From: CAG-217 sp963642245
Lineage (GTDB): Bacteria > Bacillota > Clostridia > Oscillospirales > Acutalibacteraceae
DNA: 64,000 bases
Assembly (NCBI GenBank): GCA_963642245.1
Contig: CAVIFY010000004.1
Location: 30,184-94,183, forward strand
Direction: 5' to 3'
Each line of letters starts with the position of its first letter. Position 1 is the first letter of the stretch. The translations under genes were made by a program, and so were the position numbers. Shown here in pieces: positions 25,334-33,515 of the stretch. The notes under the pieces are model-generated. The model searched no databases. It was given only the letters and a program-made list of their open reading frames with translations, and was not told the DNA's origin.

Positions 25334-26160
25334 CAGCCGATCTCCTCCTTAATCCGATTGCCCTGCTCCATCAGCGCTCGCAGCGCCGGCGCGTCCTCCG
25401 CCTCAATGGCCGTGCGGAACTTTTGCAAATTCCCCACCAGATCGTCGATCTCGCGGATCAAAGGCTCTTTGTTATCAATAAACAGCTGGGCCCACATCTC
25501 TGCATTGATGCGCGCCACCCGGCTCACATCCCGATAGCTGCCGGCGCTGAACCCGGCGTGCTGGGGCGCCAAAGGCGACAGCACATACGAGCAGGCCAGC
25601 ACATGGGCGATCTGGGAGGTAAAGGCGATCATCTCGTCATGGTGCTCCGGGGTGGTCACCACCGTGCGGGCAAAGCCCATATCCTCTGCCAGGCCGATCA
25701 AGGCGTCTACCTTGCGGCGGGGTGCATCCACCGGGGTACAAATAAAGGACGCGTTATCAAACAAGTTGTCCAGGCTGTTGTCATAGCCGGACACCTCACG
25801 CCCGGCCATAGGATGAGCACCGATAAAAGTAAAAGGCAAATCCGTATGTTCCGCCATTTGGCGGCAGATCTTGGTCTTGATCCCGCAGGAGTCCGTGACC
25901 ACGCTGTCTTTCTTAAACAGGTCCTTGTGCTCCAAAATAAAGGGCACGATGGCCTCCGGGTAAAAGTTGATAATGGTAATGTCCGCCTGGGGCAGCAGTT
26001 CCTCCAAAGTGCCGGTGGCGTCAATGGCGCCGTCTGCCAAGGCTCGCTGGGCCACACTGGCCGTGCGGTTCCAGCCCAGCACCCGGTGGGTGGTATTTTT
26101 CTTTAATGTCTTTGCCAGGCTGGCGCCGATCAGGCCCAAGCCTAAAATCAATACTGTCAT
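25333..26160 (-). CDS. tyrA: prephenate dehydrogenase
   Basis: Oxidative decarboxylation of prephenate to 4-hydroxyphenylpyruvate. 275 residues with N-terminal Rossmann motif LILGLGLIGASLAKTLKK (about 3-20), the conserved GAHPMAGREVSGYDNS (about 115-130) and a C-terminal helical dimer domain. There is no ACT domain, so there is no sign of direct tyrosine feedback. First gene of the aromatic operon. Confidence 0.94.
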   Translation of the reverse strand: MTVLILGLGLIGASLAKTLKKNTTHRVLGWNRTASVAQRALADGAIDATGTLEELLPQADITIINFYPEAIVPFILEHKDLFKKDSVVTDSCGIKTKICRQMAEHTDLPFTFIGAHPMAGREVSGYDNSLDNLFDNASFICTPVDAPRRKVDALIGLAEDMGFARTVVTTPEHHDEMIAFTSQIAHVLACSYVLSPLAPQHAGFSAGSYRDVSRVARINAEMWAQLFIDNKEPLIREIDDLVGNLQKFRTAIEAEDAPALRALMEQGNRIKEEIG

Positions 26161-26177
26161 GAGAATTCCGTCTTTCC

Positions 26178-26239
26178 GTCCGCACCTGCGGACCCAAAGT
26201 CACAGGTACTATAATAATATATTCCCTATCATAAGTCAA
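26178..26239 (-). promoter_or_regulatory. promoter and short leader of the aromatic operon
   Basis: Minus strand TTGACT (26239-26234), 17 bp, TATTAT (26216-26211). The leader of about 45 nt carries one hairpin GTCCGCA/TGCGGAC (26178-26193). It is too short for a T-box or a leader peptide attenuator. Confidence 0.65.
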
Positions 26240-26282
26240 ACGAAAAAGGCGAAAAGGCACCCCTTTGGCCAAAAATGCACAG

Positions 26283-26315
26283 AAAAACGCCGCACCGAGT
26301 TGCCTCAGTGCGGCG
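26283..26315 (-). terminator. terminator after the 47-residue peptide gene
   Basis: Minus-strand stem CGCCGCAC...GTGCGGCG (26288-26315) followed by five T residues. Confidence 0.8.
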
Positions 26316-26337
26316 AAATTCATTTTAATTCCAGCGC

Positions 26338-26481
26338 TTATTTGCCGAATACATCGTACTCAGAATCGTCAAACAAGTCGTTGCCCTTGTTGTTTGAAGG
26401 GTCGGATGTCATAACCACATCCTCGGACTTAAGCTGGTACTTGCGAACGGTGATCACCGGTTCTTCATAACTTTTTCTCAT
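26338..26481 (-). CDS. 47-residue peptide, co-transcribed with a giant secreted protein
   Basis: MRKSYEEPVITVRKYQLKSE continues with DVVMTSDPSNNKG and an acidic tail NDLFDDSEYDVFGK. GGAGGGAC precedes the ATG and a strong terminator follows the stop, so it is a real gene 18 bp after the large secreted protein. It has no signal peptide or Cys. The pattern K(S/T)YE-P..V....L..ED..-TS resembles short clostridial peptides of unknown role that I recall beside surface proteins. Function unknown. Confidence 0.75.
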   Translation of the reverse strand: MRKSYEEPVITVRKYQLKSEDVVMTSDPSNNKGNDLFDDSEYDVFGK

Positions 26482-26499
26482 CTTAAAGTCCCTCCTTCC

Positions 26500-29400
26500 T
26501 TAAAACTGCACGGTCTCGCTTACAGCCTTGTCAGCATAAACGGTGTAGGTCTTGCCGTTCAAGGTGTAGGTCACATAAGATCTGTAAGTCAGATCATAGG
26601 AGCCGGACAGAGAGGTGGACTTGATGCTGACCACATACTGGCCGTAGTTATCATTTTCACCGGTGTGCTTAGAAGCCTTCAGGCGCTTAATGCTGCTGTC
26701 GGTGCTGGCATTCTCCAGAGTCAGGGTCTTGTCAGCAGCGGTGGTGAACAGCATACCGTACTCCACAGCCTGGGCATTCTCCGGCAGAGCAAAGCTGCCG
26801 ATCATGGAGAACTTGGTGCTGGCCTTCACGATACCATCCCGGGTAGAGGAGGAAGCATAGTTGCTGTCGCAATCGATCAGCACATCGGTGCCGAACTCCG
26901 GATCGCTGCACATATCCAGTACATCGTCCATGGTCATGCCCCAAATGGTAATGTTCTCACAAGCACGGAAGGTCAAGGTTGAACCGTAAGCCACAATGCG
27001 ATAGCCGTTTGCCGTATCGCCGTTCTGGTTGGTGGTGCCTTCCTCGTAATAAGCTACCCAAACATCTGCCGCGTCATCCGTGGTGGTAATGTAATCGTTG
27101 TACTCAAAAGTACCGCTTACATCACCGGCCTCGATCTCAAAGGTGGCAATGTTGGTCACATCGTACTGGGCGGTAATGGTGGTGTCACCGGTCACGGTAA
27201 TCTTGGAACCGGCGGCTGCGCCGTTGTCATAACCGCTGAAGGTGTAGAACGCACAAGCGGGAGCGGTAGGCATAGTCACGGAGCCGGTGGTGTAAACCAC
27301 ATCGAACACATGACCGTTAATGCCGTTGACAAAAGTCACTACATAGTTGGCTGCGTCGCTGTCCGCTTTCTCCGTGGTCAGGTAAGTGTTGCCCTTTACC
27401 ACAAAGCCGTAGCTGGGTGCGGTGGTCATATACTTGGGTGCGGTGGTCTGGGTCACCTGTACGGAGTTGTAGCTGTAATACCAAGCATACTTGGCGGAGC
27501 CGGTCTCCGTCTCAATGTTATCATCGGTGCCCACAGTACCGTCGCCGTTGACCTCAATGCGAGCGCCGTAGTTGTAGGTGCCCAGCAGCGTACCGTTCAG
27601 GTACACATTGTAGGTCATGGGCTGTAAGGACTCCAGCAGTGCTTGGATAGCAGCGTTCAGGCTGTTCATATCCTTGTAGGCGATACCGATAATGTCCTTG
27701 CCGTTTACAGTCACGGTCTTGTACAGCTCAAAGCCGGTAATGGCGGTCAGGTCGTAAGCATCGGAGTCCTTACCGTCCTGTGCCTTAGCCAGTGCAGCCT
27801 CTGCGGCGGACAGATCCAGCGTAGAAGCGGTAATGGTGTAAGCATTGACCTTGGCGGTCTCTGCATCGATCTCAGACTGCTTGTCGCCCATGGTAGCGGC
27901 ACGCTGATCTGCGTCGTAGTTGTAGTAGGTCAGACCCTCGATGAGCGCAGCCACATCTTCCAGATCGCTGGCGGCATAGGTCTTGTCGGCCAAGGTGGTC
28001 AACTTGGTGACCGCAGCGTCCAGTGCGGAGAAGTCTGCGTTGTCCATCTTGGAGCTATACTGTGCAGTGTAAGTCACAGCACCGGTCACCAGCATGGAGT
28101 CGGTGATCTCCGGATCCCAACCGGTGAAGGTGTAGGAGTAACCGCCCTGTTTGTAGTCGGTCACATCAATGGTGTCGGCCTGGGCCTTCAGGTTTGCGCC
28201 GTACTCTACATTCTTAATGGTCTTGGATACATCTGCACCGCTGGCGTCTTTATAGTTAAAGGTCAGGGTGAAGGTGTTCAGCTCCAGTGCGTTATAAGCA
28301 CGCAGCAAGGTGGTGTATCTGGTCTTTGCCTCGGTGAGGATCTCGTCGGCGGTCATGGTGGTGTAAGCCATCTGACCCTTTGCATTTCTCAATGCATCGG
28401 CGAACTTGTTCCAGGAAGTCTCGGTGTACTTGTTGCTGTCAGTCAGTGCGCTGCACTGGTTGATCAGGTCAAACAGATACGCAATATCTACAACCGTAGC
28501 GGTCACGCTGTAGCTCTGTACATCGTGGCGCAGGGTGGTCCAAGCGCTCATGGGCTGATAGCTCAAACGGGTAACAGCACCTACATTGGCAGATACGGTA
28601 TAGATCTTCTTGGTGGGCACCGTGGTGGTGGTCAGGTTGGTAGAAGCGTTATCCTTAGCAACGGTCATGGTGTATGCACCGGCATAGGTGTTACCGCCGT
28701 AGTTGTCGCTACCGCCCTTACCGTGTACAAACAGAACATTCTGCGTACCCTGGCTGTTAGAAGCCTCGCTGGTAGCAATGTCCAGTACATTGGTGCTCTT
28801 GTTGTTAATGCGGTTGCCGCTTGCGTCTACTGCAAAGGCGTCCGTTTTGTTGTCTACCTCTACCGCGTACAGGTCTTTCAGTTCCCAGGTTGCGGCAGTG
28901 GTGCCGGTGGTCTTAATGGCATTACCGGGCTTAATGTTCTTCTTGGTCACATATTCGTCAATATCGGTATCTTTCAGACTGGGGGTCTGACCGGCGGCCA
29001 CAGCGCGGCCAACCAGCTCACCGGTAGGATCGGATACGGTATCGTTCAGGTTGAAGAACAGCAGCTGGTGATCATAGTCACGCCAGGAGCCGAAGAACAG
29101 CATCATGTCGCCCAGGTTAAAGGTGGTGGCCTCATGGCTGGTACGGATCATAACAGCATTGTTGGGGAAGCTGAAGCCCAGGGCCACAGACCCGCTGATG
29201 TTGGAAGTGTTGACCATACTACCGCTGGCGCTCTTGGAGTTGGGAGAACCAACGATCAGGTGCTCTGCGTTGGTAGCCACCGTGCCGTTGGGCAGCTCGG
29301 TGAAGGAGAACTCCAGTGCGTCATAAGCAGCCAGGATTTTCTCCAGGATCGCGGTGTAATCCGCCAGCAGCTGCTCGGGGGTGGTCATGTCCTTGTTATC

Positions 29401-31281
29401 CAGGGCAGCCATCTCGATCTTAGCAGCGGACACAGCCTCTACCAGATCGTCAAAGTTCACATACTTGGCGCCGTCCAGTGCTTCATAAGAAGCCAAAATG
29501 CTGTTCCAGCTCACATAGTGGGTGCCGCTGGTGATGTGCAGATCGTGGTTGATCCGCAGAGCGGGAATGGCAGCCTGTACCGCAGCGGTCTGGTCCGCAA
29601 CGATCTGGGTGTTCTCGTCATTCTTATCCAGCGCGGAGGCGGGTACGCCGTAGTTCTCCTCGCTGCCCCAAACCTTGGTCTTGGCGTCTGCCACCACATT
29701 GGCCAGGTTGGTGTAGCTCTCATCGGAGAAGTAAGTGGCGTAGGCTTCCAGATCGTTGGCCTTAGTGATAGCGTCTACCAAAGCGGAGGTATCCACCTTG
29801 GTGTCCTGCGCTTCCTTCAGCAGAGCGTCATAAGCAGTCTGCAAGTCGGTAGCGATGGAAGTCACCGTGCCGTTGGGCTTATAGCCGCTCTCCACAGCCA
29901 TAATGGCGGTGTAAGCAGCCTCATAAGCGGACTTAAAGTTCGCCCAGCTGTCTGCGGTATAAGAGCCGTTGTCATTACCGGCAGCGTAAGTAGCCTTGGT
30001 CAGATCGATCACATTGCGCAGCTGGTCATAGGAGTCATCGTCTGCGGTCAGCGCATTCTGTGCAGCCGTCAGTGCCGTGCGGGCGTTGTTGATATCCGTT
30101 GCGCAGTTGTTCGCAGCCGTTGCCGTGTCGGAAGCGAAGTCATACTTGGAGCTGTCAGAGGGATTGGCAGAGGCCAAATTGCTGACGGCCACCAGCAGGC
30201 TGCGCATATCCGCAGCGTCATTACAATAGTTTTTAATATTAGAGATGGTGGACTTGGCAGTGGCCAAAGCCTCTTTCACCCCGGCGTAGTTGATCACATA
30301 GCCGTAGTTGTGGCCGTTGTGATTTTCCTGGCTACCGCCGTTATCACCGGCCAGGCACTCGGACGCAGCGATGATCGCCGCACGGTCCTTGTCGTGGTCA
30401 TAGATGGTGAAGCGGGTGTCAATGGTGGTCAGCGGGCTGCTGGGAGTGCCGCTGTAAGTCACAAAGCTGGAACCGGTGTTCTGCTTGGTGTTGTTTCGGC
30501 CGGCGGAGCCACGAGTCCAATAAATGGGAGAATCGGAGCCGGAGGCAGCTGCCACAGTGGGAACCACCGTACCGTCGGAAGTCATAAACGGAATGTTGCC
30601 ACTCTGATCTTTCTTAACAGTCCAATCAGCCAAGGTCAGGTCCGTGTTGTTCACGGCAACTGCTGTAATACCACGGGGCTTCGAGTTGCTGTTATTGTTG
30701 ACAAGATACTCGTTGCGGTACTCAAAGCTGAACTGAACCGGTGCCCGCAGCGGCGTGGTGCCGTCATACAGGAACACATAATCGTTCATGATGATCTTGA
30801 ACCACTGCTTGGCGCCGTCGTCATAGTACCAGGAGCCAACCACATCGTTAGAGAAACGCAGGTTGCCGCCGTAGTACAGCAGACCGTTGGCGTAATCGGA
30901 AGCCACGGTGGCACCGCTGGAATCCGTTACAGTGGTGTAGGTCACATCGGTAGAGAGCACGGACTTCTGCATTTCCGTAGTTGCGGCTGTCAAAGCATCC
31001 GCAGCGGTTTGCAGATCTCTGGACTCGTCGCCGCCATAGACATAAATGTCCCGCAGTTCCTTTGCGGTCATGTACTTGTCATAGGCCGTGGCCATATCCG
31101 CATAGATGGTGCCGTCCATGGCCTTCTCGTATGCTGCAATGGCAGTGTCCAGAGCATCCAGTTCGTCGCTCTTAGCGCCGAGACCGTTGGTGGCTGCAAT
31201 GGCAGACAGCGGCAGAGCCGTGATGACCATTAAAGCAGCCAGAAGCGCTGATAAAAAGCGCTTGCCCTTTCTTGTTTTCAT
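26500..31281 (-). CDS. giant secreted multidomain protein with FIVAR-like and InlB-like repeats
   Basis: 1593 residues from ATG 31281 (AAGGAGGAAAAG upstream; a longer frame exists but lacks a site). Signal peptide about 1-30 (MKTRKGKRFLSALLAALMVI then TALPLSAIAA). The body alternates helical FIVAR-like segments (such as YTADSWANFKSAYEAAYTAI about 440 and YTETSWNKFADALRNAK about 950, each ending in a YxALL/YNAL turn) with beta-rich parts. InlB B-repeat-like modules lie at about 1000-1074 (GYSYTFTGWDPEI...YTAQY) and 1312-1377 (FYTFSGYDNGAAAG...ITAQYD). No LPxTG, SLH or dockerin is seen at the C-terminus. A glycan or host-surface binding role is likely but unproven. Confidence 0.85.
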   Translation of the reverse strand: MKTRKGKRFLSALLAALMVITALPLSAIAATNGLGAKSDELDALDTAIAAYEKAMDGTIYADMATAYDKYMTAKELRDIYVYGGDESRDLQTAADALTAATTEMQKSVLSTDVTYTTVTDSSGATVASDYANGLLYYGGNLRFSNDVVGSWYYDDGAKQWFKIIMNDYVFLYDGTTPLRAPVQFSFEYRNEYLVNNNSNSKPRGITAVAVNNTDLTLADWTVKKDQSGNIPFMTSDGTVVPTVAAASGSDSPIYWTRGSAGRNNTKQNTGSSFVTYSGTPSSPLTTIDTRFTIYDHDKDRAAIIAASECLAGDNGGSQENHNGHNYGYVINYAGVKEALATAKSTISNIKNYCNDAADMRSLLVAVSNLASANPSDSSKYDFASDTATAANNCATDINNARTALTAAQNALTADDDSYDQLRNVIDLTKATYAAGNDNGSYTADSWANFKSAYEAAYTAIMAVESGYKPNGTVTSIATDLQTAYDALLKEAQDTKVDTSALVDAITKANDLEAYATYFSDESYTNLANVVADAKTKVWGSEENYGVPASALDKNDENTQIVADQTAAVQAAIPALRINHDLHITSGTHYVSWNSILASYEALDGAKYVNFDDLVEAVSAAKIEMAALDNKDMTTPEQLLADYTAILEKILAAYDALEFSFTELPNGTVATNAEHLIVGSPNSKSASGSMVNTSNISGSVALGFSFPNNAVMIRTSHEATTFNLGDMMLFFGSWRDYDHQLLFFNLNDTVSDPTGELVGRAVAAGQTPSLKDTDIDEYVTKKNIKPGNAIKTTGTTAATWELKDLYAVEVDNKTDAFAVDASGNRINNKSTNVLDIATSEASNSQGTQNVLFVHGKGGSDNYGGNTYAGAYTMTVAKDNASTNLTTTTVPTKKIYTVSANVGAVTRLSYQPMSAWTTLRHDVQSYSVTATVVDIAYLFDLINQCSALTDSNKYTETSWNKFADALRNAKGQMAYTTMTADEILTEAKTRYTTLLRAYNALELNTFTLTFNYKDASGADVSKTIKNVEYGANLKAQADTIDVTDYKQGGYSYTFTGWDPEITDSMLVTGAVTYTAQYSSKMDNADFSALDAAVTKLTTLADKTYAASDLEDVAALIEGLTYYNYDADQRAATMGDKQSEIDAETAKVNAYTITASTLDLSAAEAALAKAQDGKDSDAYDLTAITGFELYKTVTVNGKDIIGIAYKDMNSLNAAIQALLESLQPMTYNVYLNGTLLGTYNYGARIEVNGDGTVGTDDNIETETGSAKYAWYYSYNSVQVTQTTAPKYMTTAPSYGFVVKGNTYLTTEKADSDAANYVVTFVNGINGHVFDVVYTTGSVTMPTAPACAFYTFSGYDNGAAAGSKITVTGDTTITAQYDVTNIATFEIEAGDVSGTFEYNDYITTTDDAADVWVAYYEEGTTNQNGDTANGYRIVAYGSTLTFRACENITIWGMTMDDVLDMCSDPEFGTDVLIDCDSNYASSSTRDGIVKASTKFSMIGSFALPENAQAVEYGMLFTTAADKTLTLENASTDSSIKRLKASKHTGENDNYGQYVVSIKSTSLSGSYDLTYRSYVTYTLNGKTYTVYADKAVSETVQF

Positions 31282-31461
31282 AGGTCTTTTCCTCCTTGTT
31301 CTGCAAACGGCAGGCGCTCCCCCGCACCCTGTGCACCCGCCCGCTCCTCTGACCGAAAACCGGACGGCAGTGTGCCTAAAAAATCGCCGCAGCGCCGCTT
31401 GAGAAAGAATTAACAATACAGGTGATAGGCATACTTCTGCCCATACATATATTACAGACTA

Positions 31462-31490
31462 ATAATACCACTTATGGCCCTGCAAGTCAA
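31462..31490 (-). promoter_or_regulatory. promoter of the giant secreted protein operon
   Basis: Minus strand TTGACT (31490-31485), 17 bp, TATTAT (31467-31462), the same hexamers as the aromatic operon promoter. It implies a 5' leader of about 175 nt. Confidence 0.65.
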
Positions 31491-31897
31491 GGTAAATCGG
31501 CGGTTTTGCAGTCGTAAAATTTAACAGATTGTTCATATTCTTTTTGTGCATAGTACACAAAGATAATTAAGCGAACAGCGGATTTTGTCTGATAATGGAC
31601 ACGAGTACAATATTGTCATACGCTGTCGGAATATATGCTTTTTGGACAGACCGCAACCGGTGATCTGGGCCCCTTCCCCTGCCCTTTTGCCCCGGCCGCG
31701 ATCACTAAAGCAGCTATATAATAAGGTGCATTATAAATACAAAATAGATACCAGATTATATACGGTGACCTGCGGCTCCGATTATACATTTATGCACGCC
31801 AAATCTCTGTTTATGCAGGATTTTCTTGTAAATTTATACAAATACGGCTGCATATTTCGCTAATTTTTGCATTTTTATACGAATTTTGCCAAATCGC

Positions 31898-31926
31898 TTG
31901 CAATTCTCTGCGGGAGTTTATATAAT
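31898..31926 (+). promoter_or_regulatory. promoter of argG
   Basis: TTGCAA (31898-31903), 17 bp, TATAAT (31921-31926); leader about 25 nt with AAGGAG before ATG 31960. The sequence TGCATTTTTATACG (31868-31881) just upstream resembles an ArgR box. Confidence 0.7.
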
Positions 31927-31959
31927 GAGTACAGTTTTTGAAACAAGGAGCGTGCTATT

Positions 31960-33195
31960 ATGGCAAAAGAAATTAAGAAGGTCGTATTGGCTTACAGCGG
32001 CGGCCTGGATACATCCATCATCATTCCGTGGCTGAAAGAGCATTACAACAACTGCGAAGTGATCGCCGTGTCCGGCGATGTGGGCCAGGGCACCGAGCTG
32101 GACGGCCTGGAAGAAAAAGCGCTGAAAACCGGCGCCTCCAAGCTGTATGTGCTGGACCTGAAAGAGGACTATGTAAAGAACTACATCTTCCCCTGCTTAA
32201 AGGCAGGCGCAGAGTACGAGGAATACCTGCTGGGCACCAGCCACGCCCGTCCCTGCATTGCCAAGGGCCTGGCAGAGATCGCCATTAAAGAGGGCGCAGA
32301 CGCCATCTGCCACGGCTGCACCGGCAAGGGCAACGACCAGGTGCGTTTTGAGCTGAGCTTAAAGGCGCTGGCACCGGAAATGCAGATCATCGCCCCCTGG
32401 CGTGAGTGGGACATTAAGAGCCGTGAGGAAGAGATCGAGTACGCAGAGGCCCACAACATTCCGCTGAAGATCAACCGGGAGACCAACTACTCCAAGGATA
32501 AGAATGTATGGCACCTGAGCCACGAGGGCCTGGATCTGGAAGACCCGGCCAACGAGCCCCAGTACCTGAAAGACGGTTTCCTGGAGCTGGGCGTTGCGCC
32601 GGAGAACGCACCGGACGAGCCTACTTATATCACCATTCACTTTGAAAAGGGCGAGCCCACCGCCATTGACGGCGTAGAGATGAGCCCCCTGACCCTGGTA
32701 GAGAAACTCAACGAACTGGGCGGCAAGAACGGCATCGGCCTGCTGGATATTGTAGAGAACCGTTTGGTCGGTATGAAGAGCCGCGGCGTGTACGAGACCC
32801 CCGGCGGCACCATTCTGTACAAAGCCCACCAGATGCTGGAGATGATCACGCTGGATCGGGACACTGCCCACTACAAGAAGCTGGTGGCCGAGAAGTATGG
32901 CGAACTGGTGTACAACGGCCTGTGGTTCTCTCCCCTGCGTGAGGCACTGGACGCTTTCGTCAACAAGACCCAGGAGACCGTGACCGGCGATGTAAAGTTG
33001 AAGCTGTACAAGGGCAATGTAATGAACGCCGGGATCACCTCCCCCTACACCCTGTATGACGAGACCGTAGCCTCCTTTGGCGACGACGGCGGCGCATACA
33101 ATCAGAAGGACTCCGCCGGGTTCATCAACCTGTTCGGTCTGCCGCTGAAGGTCAAGGCGCTGCTGGACCAGAAGCGGGAAGCAGATAAAGACTAA
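31960..33195 (+). CDS. argG: argininosuccinate synthase
   Basis: ATP-dependent joining of citrulline and aspartate in arginine synthesis. 411 residues with N-terminal PP-loop LAYSGGLDTSIIIPWL (about 9-24), GCTGKGNDQVRFE (about 118-130) and the aspartate-binding region TNYSKDKNVWHLSHEG. AAGGAG precedes ATG 31960. argH lies 320 bp downstream on the same strand. Confidence 0.97.
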   Translation: MAKEIKKVVLAYSGGLDTSIIIPWLKEHYNNCEVIAVSGDVGQGTELDGLEEKALKTGASKLYVLDLKEDYVKNYIFPCLKAGAEYEEYLLGTSHARPCIAKGLAEIAIKEGADAICHGCTGKGNDQVRFELSLKALAPEMQIIAPWREWDIKSREEEIEYAEAHNIPLKINRETNYSKDKNVWHLSHEGLDLEDPANEPQYLKDGFLELGVAPENAPDEPTYITIHFEKGEPTAIDGVEMSPLTLVEKLNELGGKNGIGLLDIVENRLVGMKSRGVYETPGGTILYKAHQMLEMITLDRDTAHYKKLVAEKYGELVYNGLWFSPLREALDAFVNKTQETVTGDVKLKLYKGNVMNAGITSPYTLYDETVASFGDDGGAYNQKDSAGFINLFGLPLKVKALLDQKREADKD

Positions 33196-33515
33196 TTATT
33201 CAAGAGCCTATCATAACAAGGGCGCACGGGCCCACCGTGCGCCCGCAGACTGTCGATAAAGTGGCTAAACCGCGCCGTGTAAAAATATAAACAGATAATT
33301 CGTAGGGCTGGGGCTTGCTCCAGCCGAAGTTTTTTCTTAATCATTTGCATTCTAAAAAAAGTGGCTTAAACATCCAGTTCAAGCCACTTTTGGCGCTTTT
33401 CGTCTTTTGCTCGGGAGCAGTACCTATGTACGGCACCCACTCGCAAAATACGAAATTCATCTCACTTTCTCTCGGTCTGCCCGCACACATTGCATTTTAC
33501 AGAAAGCAGGAGATT
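33196..33515 (+). repeat. argG-argH intergenic region with three hairpins
   Basis: Contains GGGCGCACGG/CCGTGCGCCC (33220-33244), a GTAGGG-family repeat (33301-33327, GGCTGG...CCAGCC) followed by TTTTTT, and a third stem AAAAGTGGCTT/AAGCCACTTTT (33357-33391). The second can end argG transcription, and the third could act in either direction. 33400-33515 has no clear promoter or gene. Confidence 0.65.

Larger units (their letters stand above)
31282..31959. other. 678-bp divergent intergenic region
   Basis: Holds the promoter and a leader of about 175 nt for the giant protein (minus) and the promoter for argG (plus). The middle part (31560-31880) is AT-rich with repeated TGCAT...ATAC-type motifs on both strands. 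I see no convincing gene; one 92-codon frame lacks coding character. The leader of the giant protein is GC-rich and may fold, but matches no riboswitch I can recognise. Confidence 0.6.

Noticed and set aside
26161..26240. T-box or attenuator upstream of the aromatic operon
   Set aside because: The predicted leader is only about 45 nt with one small hairpin. It is too short for a T-box, and there is no Phe/Tyr/Trp-rich leader peptide.
27643..31233. A 1196-codon open frame on the plus strand
   Set aside because: It is antisense to the giant secreted protein, which has a signal peptide, ribosome site and recognisable modules. The antisense frame is Val/Gly/His-rich and has no family features.
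31282..31455. Riboswitch in the long leader of the giant secreted protein
   Set aside because: I compared it by eye with c-di-GMP and other common classes and found no conserved core; only a general GC-rich leader is supported.
31585..31863. A 92-codon frame in the argG upstream region
   Set aside because: No ribosome site, low-complexity AT-rich composition and overlap with promoter-like motifs; unlikely to be translated.
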